NCBI GenBank assembly: GCA_022567895.1
Contig: JADFGC010000029.1
Span: forward strand, 1-15,224
Reading direction: 5' to 3'
DNA from: DRGT01 sp022567895
GTDB lineage: Archaea; Thermoproteota; Nitrososphaeria; Nitrososphaerales; Nitrosopumilaceae
Length of the DNA: 15,224 nt
How positions within the stretch are numbered: position 1 is the stretch's first letter; each line of letters starts with the position of its first letter. Both the position numbers and the translations under genes were made by a program. Shown piece after piece: positions 5,323 to 13,154 of the stretch. The notes beneath the pieces are model-generated. The model saw only the letters and a program-made list of their open reading frames with translations. It did no database searches and had not been told where the DNA came from.

Positions 5323-5968
5323 CCAAAGATTGAATCGTTGGTTCTAGATTTCCCATTTGTCCAAATGAAACATCTCGAAGTATTCCCTTTCTATCAATAA
5401 TTATGGATGAAGGCGTTCCTTGCAGTGAATACATTTCAAAGGTTTCTGCTTCAAACTCTTTTGATTTCATGTTATCTTTAACCCGTTGAACAATTTGTTT
5501 TTTGTAATCATCTGGCTGTGAATCAAAATCAGGAAGCTGATTATAGATAAAATCCATTATTCGCTCTTCAGTAATGTCTTCAGATGTTTTCAGTGAATCC
5601 ATGGCTATTGGAAAAGGAATTTTGTAAGCAAGCTTACTATCATCAAGTTTTCCATTTTGCCCAAGTCCTTGCTTTGCATCCCCAATCACTTCTCCAGTTT
5701 CCACTAACATCTTTAGATTATCAAGCGTATTTTTATCAAAATCTTCAAAAGCAGTAGCTACTCCAAAAACTCGAACTCCGTCATCTTTGAATTTATTGTA
5801 AATGTTCATAGCTTCGGGAATTCCATAAAGAAAACATCCAGGACAATTTACTTGAAAGACTTCAACTAATATGACGTGGTCTTTTTCCTGATCAACGTTT
5901 GTTGGTAATCCTTGTACCCACTCTGAAAGCTTCAGATTTGGTGCTTTTTCTCCTATTTTTGCTCTCAT
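5312..5968 (-). CDS. Thioredoxin-fold protein with CPGC motif (TlpA/AhpC-TSA-like)
   Basis: The 218 residues start MRAKIGEKAPNLKL, the usual opening of peroxiredoxin/TlpA-like domains. The redox motif C42-P-G-C45 follows the first strand, and the cis-proline lies in GTPSS (184-188). Between them is a long, mostly helical insertion (about 75-180) unlike compact TlpA domains. No signal peptide or transmembrane segment is seen from this start, so it probably acts in the cytoplasm as a thiol reductase or disulfide exchanger; the partner is unknown. The start at 5968 was chosen because a TTTTTAATA element lies about 26 bases upstream. A longer reading to 6124 would run into the divergent HEAT-repeat gene and adds low-complexity hydrophobic sequence. 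It overlaps the preceding convergent gene by 11 bases. Confidence 0.8.
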   Translation of the reverse strand: MRAKIGEKAPNLKLSEWVQGLPTNVDQEKDHVILVEVFQVNCPGCFLYGIPEAMNIYNKFKDDGVRVFGVATAFEDFDKNTLDNLKMLVETGEVIGDAKQGLGQNGKLDDSKLAYKIPFPIAMDSLKTSEDITEERIMDFIYNQLPDFDSQPDDYKKQIVQRVKDNMKSKEFEAETFEMYSLQGTPSSIIIDRKGILRDVSFGQMGNLEPTIQSLVNE

Positions 5969-6053
5969 AGAGTTAATCGCAAAATTTGGTATTAAAAAGA
6001 TAATGAAATTTTGAATTAGAGTAATATATGAGCTAACAAAATTCCCACATAAA
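5969..6053. promoter_or_regulatory. Divergent promoter region, thioredoxin-like and HEAT-repeat genes
   Basis: An 85-base spacer with a TATA-like element in each direction: TTTTTAATA on the minus strand (about 5990-5999) and TAATATATGA on the plus strand (about 6022-6031). Each lies about 26-28 bases from its start codon. Confidence 0.45.
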
Positions 6054-6542
6054 TTGAGCATTGTAACAGAAGATAGGATGAAACTTTTCTCAGAAATGGA
6101 AGCTAGATACGAGAAAAAGGACACTGATTATTTTGTAAAATTATTAGATCATGAAGACTATGTGGTAAGAACTAGAGCAACATGCATTCTAGTTGATTTT
6201 GGTGGAGAAGATAAAGTCCCATACATTGCTAAAGCTTTGAAAAATGATCCAAATGAACTAGTAAGACACGAAGCAGCATTTTCTCTTGGACAAATGGGTC
6301 ACCAAATTGGAATAAAACCATTAGAAGATGCTACAAAAAATGATCCTAGTATGTTTGTAAGACATGAAGCTGCTATTGCATTAGGTGTAATTGGCTCAAA
6401 AGATGCTATACGCACTTTGCAAGAGGCATTAGATGATGTTGACAAACCAGTTGTTGAATCAGCCGTTGTAGCTTTATCCAACATTGAATTCATGGATAAG
6501 TTGGGAAAAAACGAAAAGTTTGCAAAACTTACAGGCGGCTAA
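6054..6542 (+). CDS. HEAT-repeat protein resembling one half of deoxyhypusine hydroxylase
   Basis: The 162 residues form about four HEAT repeats (24-49, 55-85, 87-116, 117-147). Two carry His-Glu pairs, H72-E73 (VRHEAAFSLGQMG) and H104-E105 (VRHEAAIALGVIG), 32 residues apart. In deoxyhypusine hydroxylase each half of the protein has two HE pairs about 33 residues apart, within nearly the same words (RHE....LGQ, VRHE...ALGAIG), and a later VVxES..VAL is also matched here at 133-141. Four such pairs bind the two irons of that enzyme, so a dimer of this protein could form one site; this is inference. It could instead be a generic PBS-lyase-type HEAT scaffold. The start is TTG 6054 (leaderless spacing); ATG 6078 is the alternative. 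Its stop overlaps the rad50 stop by four bases. Confidence 0.8.
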   Translation: MSIVTEDRMKLFSEMEARYEKKDTDYFVKLLDHEDYVVRTRATCILVDFGGEDKVPYIAKALKNDPNELVRHEAAFSLGQMGHQIGIKPLEDATKNDPSMFVRHEAAIALGVIGSKDAIRTLQEALDDVDKPVVESAVVALSNIEFMDKLGKNEKFAKLTGG

Positions 6543-8626
6543 ATCGCAATTACTTTAGCTCCCTGCTCTGATGATTCAAATTTGTAAATTTTTTCAACAG
6601 CCGAATCTTCAAAAATTTCAGAATCATGAGTAATTATGATAAATTGCAAAGGCATTCTTGAGTTACGATGAGAAATATCAGATAACTGTGCTAATACGTT
6701 GACAAGCGATTTTCTCCGCTCCTCATCAAGGTGAGCAGTGGGCTCATCTAAAATTACAAAATTGAGATTTGATGCACCAAGTAGATGTGCCATACCAAGT
6801 CTTAATGAAAGAGCAACAACAACTTGTTCACCCCCACTTAAAGAATCAACATCTAGAACAGAATTTCTTGAATAACATGATATAGAAATGTCTCTGGTTT
6901 TTTCCGATAGGAAAATTCTCTGAATCTTTGTGTTCATCATCATCAAGTATTCAGAGGTTTTTTCTGAAATTGTTTTCAATGCCCAGGAGCGAAGACTTGT
7001 TGCAACCGAACCATCCCTGTTGAATATATTTTGATGAATTTCATCTAGCTCAGAAACATATTGTTTTACAAGTTTTAGCTCACTCAAAGTATTATTTTTC
7101 TTACTGACTTGCTCTTGACTGTTTTTTATTTTCTCAATAATTGCACCAAATTGCTGATCGATTTCACTCAACTTTCTTCTTTTCTCTTCATAGGAATTTT
7201 TTAAATTTGAAAATTCTTTTGGATTAAACCCACTTGTTTCTTTTTCTAATAATGATATTTTATCATACAACACTTTCGCGTGAGAGTCAATTGATGACAT
7301 TTCCATCAATTTTCCAGTATTCAAGGTAATTGGAATTTTTTGCATACTATTTTTTTGCTTCAAAATTTTCTGCTTTATTCCATCAAGTTCTTTTGAATTT
7401 TTTATCGAATGAGCTTGAAGTGTAGATTCAGCTATTATGGCCTGCTCAAATTTCCTTGAAATATTATTTTTTTGATCATGAGCAAGCTCTTCTTCTTTTT
7501 CAAGATTTTTTATTTCTTTACTAAGTATAGACATTTCTTGTATTAGGTGTTCGACTTGAAATAATGGATTAAGATGATCTACTTTGGAATCACAAACTGG
7601 ACATTTGCCATTTTTTAATTTTAATTTACTTGCAAGTGCTTGTTGCTCTTTTAGCCTTTCAATGTGTAATGAGTTCTGTTGAATTTTTTTTGTAATTGAT
7701 TCCATCTTCATTCCTAATTCTTCTAGCTGTCTTTCTGTTCCTTTTTTTGCTTCAACATGATCAAAACAGCCTTCACAATCTGTAATTTTCCGTTCATTTT
7801 CAGCAATTTCGTTCTTAATTGATAAAATCGCCTCTCTTGCATATTTTATCAAATCACCTTTTCTTTCTTCTAACTCTCTTAATTTGGATTCTTTTGGAGA
7901 TTCCTTTTCAAGTTTATCTTGCAATAATGTTAACTCTTTTTCAAATTCTTTCTTTTTTGTTTCAAGTTCATTTTTTAGTGGCTCAGCTTTTTCAATTTCA
8001 CTCTCTAAACTCTTTAATTCATTTTTTAAGTTTTCAATATGAGTATCATCGTAACCCAATTTCTTTTGAATTCCTTCACGAAAGTTTTTTTGAATAATTG
8101 TCATTAATTTTGAAGCAGTATCTAGCTTGTCAATTCCTATAATTGCATTAAGTAGTTCTTTGAATTCTTTGGGTTTTGCTTTGATAATTGCATTTAATTC
8201 ACCTTGTTGAACAATAGATGCAATCTTTAGTTTTTCAAAATCTAAACCAATTTTTGATTCAATTTCTTTTGTCATTGATTCGCCAAATTGTTTTCTTTCA
8301 CCCGCAGCTAAGGGAATTGATTTTTCTCCTTGCTTTTCTACGAATTGTGCTGATAATGTTCCCTTTGAATCAATTTTTCTTACTGCTTCATAGGATTTTT
8401 CATTGATGGTGAAATCTACCTTTGAATATCCCTGATTTGTTCCTCGACGAATTAGACCCTTGTTTGATTTTCTAGTATGTTGGCCAAAAAGAGCAAAGGT
8501 TATCGCATCGATAATGCTTGATTTGCCAGATCCGTTTGGTCCTACAAAAACAGTTACTCCTTCTTCAAAATCTAATTTTGTTGAAGAGTGAGCAAGAAAA
8601 TTTCCTAACTCTACTGATGTAATCAT
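6539..8626 (-). CDS. rad50: Rad50 double-strand break repair ATPase
   Basis: SMC-like ATPase that, with Mre11, tethers and processes DNA ends. Walker A GPNGSGKSS (29-37), Q-loop (VQQGELNAI, 139-147), signature SLSGGEQ (595-601), Walker B VILDEP (624-629), D-loop near 634 and a switch His near 667 are all present. Two long coiled-coil arms (about 185-340 and 350-540) meet at the zinc hook CPVC (342-345). At 695 residues it is shorter than typical archaeal Rad50 (850-900), so the arms are short. A second Cys pair, CEGC (284-287), lies in the first arm. ATG 8626 overlaps the mre11 stop as ATGA. It is the last gene of the nurA-herA-mre11-rad50 operon. Confidence 0.95.
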   Translation of the reverse strand: MITSVELGNFLAHSSTKLDFEEGVTVFVGPNGSGKSSIIDAITFALFGQHTRKSNKGLIRRGTNQGYSKVDFTINEKSYEAVRKIDSKGTLSAQFVEKQGEKSIPLAAGERKQFGESMTKEIESKIGLDFEKLKIASIVQQGELNAIIKAKPKEFKELLNAIIGIDKLDTASKLMTIIQKNFREGIQKKLGYDDTHIENLKNELKSLESEIEKAEPLKNELETKKKEFEKELTLLQDKLEKESPKESKLRELEERKGDLIKYAREAILSIKNEIAENERKITDCEGCFDHVEAKKGTERQLEELGMKMESITKKIQQNSLHIERLKEQQALASKLKLKNGKCPVCDSKVDHLNPLFQVEHLIQEMSILSKEIKNLEKEEELAHDQKNNISRKFEQAIIAESTLQAHSIKNSKELDGIKQKILKQKNSMQKIPITLNTGKLMEMSSIDSHAKVLYDKISLLEKETSGFNPKEFSNLKNSYEEKRRKLSEIDQQFGAIIEKIKNSQEQVSKKNNTLSELKLVKQYVSELDEIHQNIFNRDGSVATSLRSWALKTISEKTSEYLMMMNTKIQRIFLSEKTRDISISCYSRNSVLDVDSLSGGEQVVVALSLRLGMAHLLGASNLNFVILDEPTAHLDEERRKSLVNVLAQLSDISHRNSRMPLQFIIITHDSEIFEDSAVEKIYKFESSEQGAKVIAI

Positions 8627-9762
8627 TTTAGTTTCTCCTTTTTGAATTGTTCAAAATTTTCTATAATCAATTGATTTGCTTGATCAACTTGATTTGTAGA
8701 AAGTAATGGTAGTAGTTCTTTAACTGCAAAATTTGCTAATTTTTCTGATTTTAATGAATTGACTGCAAGCTTGAATAACTCCTCATCAATTTTAGCTGGT
8801 TTATACATTAAAACCGAAGAATCATCTAGGTTTTTTTGTAGAATCTTCCGAGAACAGTATAAAGTATGTGGAATTAAACGTGAAATTTGTTCCTGAACAA
8901 GCTCTGATTCAACATCTCCTTTTATTTTGAGTTCAACAATTGGTTTTTTAGAATTTAATTTGCATTTTTCTAAAAGATCATCAACAGTTTTTGAAAGTTC
9001 ATCTGATGTTGTTTTTGTAGAAAACTGTGGTCTAATGTTTAATTCAATCCATGTTGGTTTAGCTTCTTTAGATGAAATATCAACTTCATAAAATCCTTTT
9101 TTTGTTTCTTTGATTCCTTCACTAGTTGTAAGCTCAATTGAGCCCGGATATGCTAGTGGTCCATCAAGATGTGAAAATTTTTTTAAAAATTGATCATGGA
9201 GATGACCCATTGCATAATAAGTAAAGTTTTTTGGAAGATCTGTAGAATTTAACTCTGCAGCAAATTTGTTTATTTCAGTAATTCCCTGATGCATAACGAG
9301 AATCTTATGCCCATTATGCTGCTTCGCAATCGAATCAATCTCTTCAAACTTTTTTTCATAATCACTCATCTCGCTTTTTCTAATTTTATCAAAACCGACA
9401 AGTAGAACATCTTTGTAATAAACTGGTTTTCCTTGACCAATGTATCTTGCAAATTCTAAATTATGGTAAACATATGGAACAGGAGTTGCTCTAATTCTAC
9501 TAATATCGTGTTCTCCAAGAATAAAAAATGAATCAATGTTGTTTTGTTTTAAACGCTTTAATGCATTTGCCATATGCATTATTGCGGTTCCACTTGGGGT
9601 AGGTACATGAAAAATATCTCCAGCAAAAATTACAAAATCTACATGATCTTTTATTGAAATATTGATTGCTTGATGAAACGCATCATAAACATCGTTTTCC
9701 CTTTCTTCAGAACCGTATTGAATTAGTCCTAAATGCGAATCTGAAATATGAGAAAAAAGCAT
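8623..9762 (-). CDS. mre11: Mre11 DNA repair nuclease
   Basis: Metallophosphoesterase with 3'-5' exonuclease and endonuclease activity in the Mre11-Rad50 complex. Motifs in order: SDSHLG (D8, H10), FAGDIFH (D49), GEHD (83-86), MHQG (H158) and GHLHD (H187, H189). The third motif is normally GNHD, whose Asn binds metal and phosphate; here it is Glu 84. The capping domain and a Lys-rich C-terminal helical part that binds Rad50 follow, for 379 residues in total. ATG 9762 lies one base after the herA stop, and the stop overlaps the rad50 ATG, so translation is tightly coupled. Confidence 0.95.
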   Translation of the reverse strand: MLFSHISDSHLGLIQYGSEERENDVYDAFHQAINISIKDHVDFVIFAGDIFHVPTPSGTAIMHMANALKRLKQNNIDSFFILGEHDISRIRATPVPYVYHNLEFARYIGQGKPVYYKDVLLVGFDKIRKSEMSDYEKKFEEIDSIAKQHNGHKILVMHQGITEINKFAAELNSTDLPKNFTYYAMGHLHDQFLKKFSHLDGPLAYPGSIELTTSEGIKETKKGFYEVDISSKEAKPTWIELNIRPQFSTKTTSDELSKTVDDLLEKCKLNSKKPIVELKIKGDVESELVQEQISRLIPHTLYCSRKILQKNLDDSSVLMYKPAKIDEELFKLAVNSLKSEKLANFAVKELLPLLSTNQVDQANQLIIENFEQFKKEKLK

Positions 9763-9763
9763 C

Positions 9764-11290
9764 TTAATCCATTAAGAGTTCTTTTTGAATTAATTCCTGT
9801 GTTGATTCTTTTGCGATGCCATCAAGCTTGTGATGAAGAGCCCATTCTCCTACCGCATTTTGATCAGAACCAATTGCCCTACCTTTTACCTCCTCAATGT
9901 GTACAATTGAGGGTAAATTCACCCATTGTCCTACTAAAACTGCGTCTCCAACATTTAGTGAGGTAAGCTGGCCAATCAAGTCTTTACTAATCGATTCTGC
10001 AGCAGATGAAATCTGTTGTTGGTCGTCTTCTTGAACAATTTTCATTATTGCAAGTGAACCCATTTGGCTCAAAACATTTGAATCAATACTTCTTGGTCTT
10101 TGTGATACGACACAAAGGCCTAATCCAAACTTTCTTCCCTCACGTGCAATTTTAGATGCCCAATACTTTGCATGAGTGTCTTCTCCTTTTGGAATAAACA
10201 CATGAGCTTCTTCAATAATCACAAATATTGGTGATTCAAACCGATGACGTTTGTTTGATTTTCTTTTTGCATTTTTTGCAAGTGTTGCAATTTTTTTATC
10301 ATTAAGTAACTCTTGAAGATAATATGCAAGAGCAACATTTGCTTGTTTTTCACTAAGCTCTGAAATATTTAGAACGTTTACTCGTCCTTCTTTAATTAAT
10401 CCAATGGGATCCATAATGTCAGGATCTAAAATATCAGCAAATCTGTGTCTTGCATCATCAATTTTATCACGAACTCTATCAGCAGAATGTCTATCATCCT
10501 TTCGCTCTGGATTTGCCCCCACCAAGGCAACATTTTCATCAAGATTGTCCCAAAATTGTTTAGCCTCTTTTACTTCTGGTGTAAATGATAAGCGAAGAAT
10601 TCTTTGCTGAACATCAGCATTTTCTCTAATTTCTAAAACATCCGCTAATGTAGTAGAATCAAGAAGTCTAGGATTAATTTTTGCATCAATAACATTGATT
10701 TTTGGAATTGCCAAGTCTGCATAATCATTGTGATAATCAAAAAGAATCAAAGTACCGTCAAGTTTTGAAATTTGTTTTGCAATTAATGATACAAAATTAC
10801 TTTTACCCATTCCAGTCATTGCTAAAATTGCAAGATGGCGTGAAACGATTTTGTTGAGATTTATTTTTGCACTAATTGAAGGATTTCTTAAAAGAGAACC
10901 AATTCGAATCCATTCTGATTGTTTAGGATCAAAAATAACACCTAAATCTTGCTCTGTTGCCTCTAAAATTACAGTTCCAGGTAAAGGTGGAGTTGCAGGA
11001 ACTATAGCTTTTCCTTTTTGTAATTGTTCTAGATATCCTAAGATTCCAATTTTTGATGTAAAGCTTTTATCTCTACTGTTAATGTCTGCAATCTCTTTAC
11101 TTTCAACTGTTTCTTCAAAATTATGAACACCAGTTAAAGCTGCGCTTGAAACAAATGACCTTTCAACTAAACCAAGAAGTTTTCCATCATCTGCATCAAT
11201 TATCACATATTCTCCGATAGATAATGGCCTCGATGTTTGAGCTGAAATCAATGTTGGTTTTGATTCCCCAATTACATACCCAATAGTCAT
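9764..11290 (-). CDS. herA: HerA bipolar DNA helicase/translocase
   Basis: Hexameric FtsK/HerA-family ATPase that drives NurA during DNA-end resection. The N-terminal HAS-barrel (about 1-135) is followed by a RecA-like core: Walker A MTGMGKSN (158-165), the DYHNDY segment (185-190), Walker B IFVIIEEAH (355-363), and SQRPRSIDSNVLSQ (396-409) with the Gln/Arg sensor and finger residues. The 508 residues match the family's usual length. ATG 11290 overlaps the nurA stop as ATGA. A one-base gap leads into mre11. Membership in this four-gene cluster is the classical archaeal arrangement and supports the assignment. Confidence 0.95.
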   Translation of the reverse strand: MTIGYVIGESKPTLISAQTSRPLSIGEYVIIDADDGKLLGLVERSFVSSAALTGVHNFEETVESKEIADINSRDKSFTSKIGILGYLEQLQKGKAIVPATPPLPGTVILEATEQDLGVIFDPKQSEWIRIGSLLRNPSISAKINLNKIVSRHLAILAMTGMGKSNFVSLIAKQISKLDGTLILFDYHNDYADLAIPKINVIDAKINPRLLDSTTLADVLEIRENADVQQRILRLSFTPEVKEAKQFWDNLDENVALVGANPERKDDRHSADRVRDKIDDARHRFADILDPDIMDPIGLIKEGRVNVLNISELSEKQANVALAYYLQELLNDKKIATLAKNAKRKSNKRHRFESPIFVIIEEAHVFIPKGEDTHAKYWASKIAREGRKFGLGLCVVSQRPRSIDSNVLSQMGSLAIMKIVQEDDQQQISSAAESISKDLIGQLTSLNVGDAVLVGQWVNLPSIVHIEEVKGRAIGSDQNAVGEWALHHKLDGIAKESTQELIQKELLMD

Positions 11291-12126
11291 TCTAGAACCT
11301 CCCTTGAACCTACCTCAGTTTTTAACCCGTAAAGACTTACCAGCTTAGCTAAATCACTGTTGCTAATTTTACAATTGTTATGCGCCAATTTTAGTGCATA
11401 AGGATATCCGCCCACACTACTTTTGTAGAGTTTATCTAACACTAATTTTATTTCATCTTCTGAATGATCTTTTCCTAAAAACTCTAATTTTATCAATGGT
11501 GTGTAATCACTTAATCTTGCAAAAACTGATGCAATTATTTTATCACTACCATATTTTGGATCCAAAAACAACTTACTAAAACCTGGTTTCCGTGTTGCGT
11601 GGTTATAATAGAAAATATCGCCTGCAGTAGAATCCATATCTGCAAACTGCATTCTTGTGTTTGATGTCTTGGAAATAAATATCACATTTTCTTTTTTTGT
11701 CATTATTTTCAAAAGAGTAGATGATAGAGTTGATTGCCTAGTCATAAATTGAGAATACAATGAGCCATCCATCAATACTAAATCAACTTCACCAACACTT
11801 GAGTTGCAAGCATCAATCTCCATCTTGCTTGCCATAGATGATAAGTCAATTTCAGGATAACCCAAACTATGATCATGAAGATCCTTAATTATTCGACCAT
11901 CAGATTTTACAGAAACAGCTGTTACTACCCATAACTCCATTCCTTGAAATTTTGTACTGTTAAAACTACTATCGATTCCAGCTGTACTTACCTCTTTTTT
12001 CTGAGGGGAATATTCTATCCAGTTTTGCTTTGCTTTTTGAATAATTTGCTCAAATTTTGGGCCTTTGATCATTGAAAGCGTTTTTTCCCGTCTTTGAATT
12101 GCTTCTTTATAAACAGTATTTAGCAC
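11287..12126 (-). CDS. nurA: NurA 5'-3' nuclease
   Basis: Nuclease partner of HerA that degrades the 5' strand to expose a 3' overhang for RadA. The metal-binding set can be placed by motif and spacing: D52 (GIDSSFN), E103 (KMEIDA), D120 (LVLMDGS), Y241 and H249 (YPYALKLAHNN). The 17-residue gap from E103 to D120 and the 8-residue gap from Y241 to H249 match the Sulfolobus enzyme. It is 279 residues long, somewhat shorter than crenarchaeal forms. Translation starts at GTG 12126, about 20-25 bases after an AT-rich TATA-like element (TTTTATT, near 12147-12153), so it may be leaderless. It is the first gene of the repair operon; the next gene overlaps it by four bases. Confidence 0.92.
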   Translation of the reverse strand: MLNTVYKEAIQRREKTLSMIKGPKFEQIIQKAKQNWIEYSPQKKEVSTAGIDSSFNSTKFQGMELWVVTAVSVKSDGRIIKDLHDHSLGYPEIDLSSMASKMEIDACNSSVGEVDLVLMDGSLYSQFMTRQSTLSSTLLKIMTKKENVIFISKTSNTRMQFADMDSTAGDIFYYNHATRKPGFSKLFLDPKYGSDKIIASVFARLSDYTPLIKLEFLGKDHSEDEIKLVLDKLYKSSVGGYPYALKLAHNNCKISNSDLAKLVSLYGLKTEVGSREVLE

Positions 12127-12253
12127 ACGAATTCTTTGTTGCTTTGAATAAAATCTTTAGGTTATACTGTTCTTTCACCTCTGATCAACAAAAGCGTCAA
12201 TTTTTACCTGTATCAACTAGAATTAATTACAAGAAATTAATAATTGCATCTGC
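12127..12253. promoter_or_regulatory. Divergent promoter region between nurA and nadX
   Basis: A 127-base spacer. On the minus strand a TTTTATT element near 12147-12153 serves nurA. On the plus strand AATTAATTA (12221-12229) lies about 28 bases before the nadX ATG; TTAATT (12223-12228) and AATTAA (12235-12240) form an AT-rich inverted repeat there. No coding sequence was seen. Confidence 0.4.
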
Positions 12254-13072
12254 ATGAAAAAAATTGGATTACTTGGTTGCGGTGCTATAGGAACTCAAAT
12301 TGCACTTGCCATTGATTCAGGAAAAATTCCTGCCACTCTAACACATGTTTATGATCAATCAAAAGAAGCAGCTGAATCACTAGTTTCAAAATTAAATAAC
12401 AAACCAGAAATTGTTGAAAACTCTCACTTGCTTTCTTCAAATCATGTTGATCTAGTTGTTGAAGCAGCATCTCAAGATGCTGTAAAGGATGTGGCACTAA
12501 GTGTACTTCAGAACAGAAAAGATCTGATGATAATGAGTGTCGGTGCAATGTTAGATGAATCTGTTTTTGAAGTATTGTCAGACGCTTGCAAGGAATTTAA
12601 AAAAACAATTTACCTTCCGTCAGGCGCAATTGCTGGCCTTGATGCTCTAAAATCCGTACAAAAAGAACTAGAATCTGTTACCTTAACCACTACAAAACAT
12701 CCACGTTCTCTTAAAGGAGCAAAGTTTTTTGAAACTTCAGACATTGATATTGACAACATTTCAGAAAAAACAATAATTTTTGAAGGAACATCAAAAGAGG
12801 CTGTAAAACTATTTCCTGCAAACATCAATGTAGCAGCTTTACTAAGTTTAGCAGGTATGGGAAGTGAAAAAACAAAGGTTCGTATTGTTGCAGATCCAGA
12901 TACGGATAAAAATACACATGAAATTGAGGCAAAAGGAAAGTTTGGAAAAATGTCATTAAAGATTGAAAACATCCCAGATGAGAATAATCCAAAAACAAGT
13001 AGGTTGGCAATTCTTTCTGCCATAGAACGTTTACGTGCAATTTGCTCTGATGATATTCAAATTGGCACATAA
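12254..13072 (+). CDS. nadX: L-aspartate dehydrogenase (NadX)
   Basis: NAD(P)-dependent enzyme that oxidises aspartate to iminoaspartate, which NadA uses in the next step of NAD synthesis. The Rossmann motif GLLGCGAIG (5-13) lies at the N terminus. SGAIAGLDA (123-131) and FPANINVAALLSLAG (187-201) are family signature segments, and H222 in NTHEIEAKG is the likely catalytic His. The 272 residues are the usual length. The ATG at 12254 has a TATA element about 28 bases upstream. nadA follows after 82 bases, which fits a dehydrogenase route that needs neither oxygen nor the flavoenzyme NadB. Confidence 0.92.
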   Translation: MKKIGLLGCGAIGTQIALAIDSGKIPATLTHVYDQSKEAAESLVSKLNNKPEIVENSHLLSSNHVDLVVEAASQDAVKDVALSVLQNRKDLMIMSVGAMLDESVFEVLSDACKEFKKTIYLPSGAIAGLDALKSVQKELESVTLTTTKHPRSLKGAKFFETSDIDIDNISEKTIIFEGTSKEAVKLFPANINVAALLSLAGMGSEKTKVRIVADPDTDKNTHEIEAKGKFGKMSLKIENIPDENNPKTSRLAILSAIERLRAICSDDIQIGT

Positions 13073-13074
13073 AT

Positions 13075-13089
13075 TGGCAAGAATTGCCA
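13075..13089 (+). promoter_or_regulatory. Hairpin or operator between nadX and nadA
   Basis: TGGCAA (13075-13080) and TTGCCA (13084-13089) are perfect inverted copies around GAA, three bases after the nadX stop codon. A further TTGGCA half-site ends the nadX coding sequence (13063-13068). It could be a 3' hairpin of the nadX transcript or a regulator site for the nadA promoter; a TTTAAATT element follows at 13132-13139. Confidence 0.4.
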
Positions 13090-13154
13090 CTGGTGTGAAA
13101 ATTTAAGAAATAATGTGTATGATTCCCTTTCTTTAAATTCGAAAAAAATCAAAT

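Noticed and set aside
5969..6124. A 52-residue N-terminal extension of the thioredoxin-like protein
   Set aside because: It would overlap the divergent HEAT-repeat gene and its promoter, and the family domain begins at the internal ATG, which has correct TATA spacing.
7819..8406. Plus-strand hydrophobic open frames within rad50
   Set aside because: They are antisense to Lys/Glu-rich coiled-coil codons, which read as Leu/Phe-rich sequence on the other strand.
12285..13070. Three overlapping minus-strand open frames across nadX
   Set aside because: They lie opposite a well-supported aspartate dehydrogenase gene and show no family motifs.
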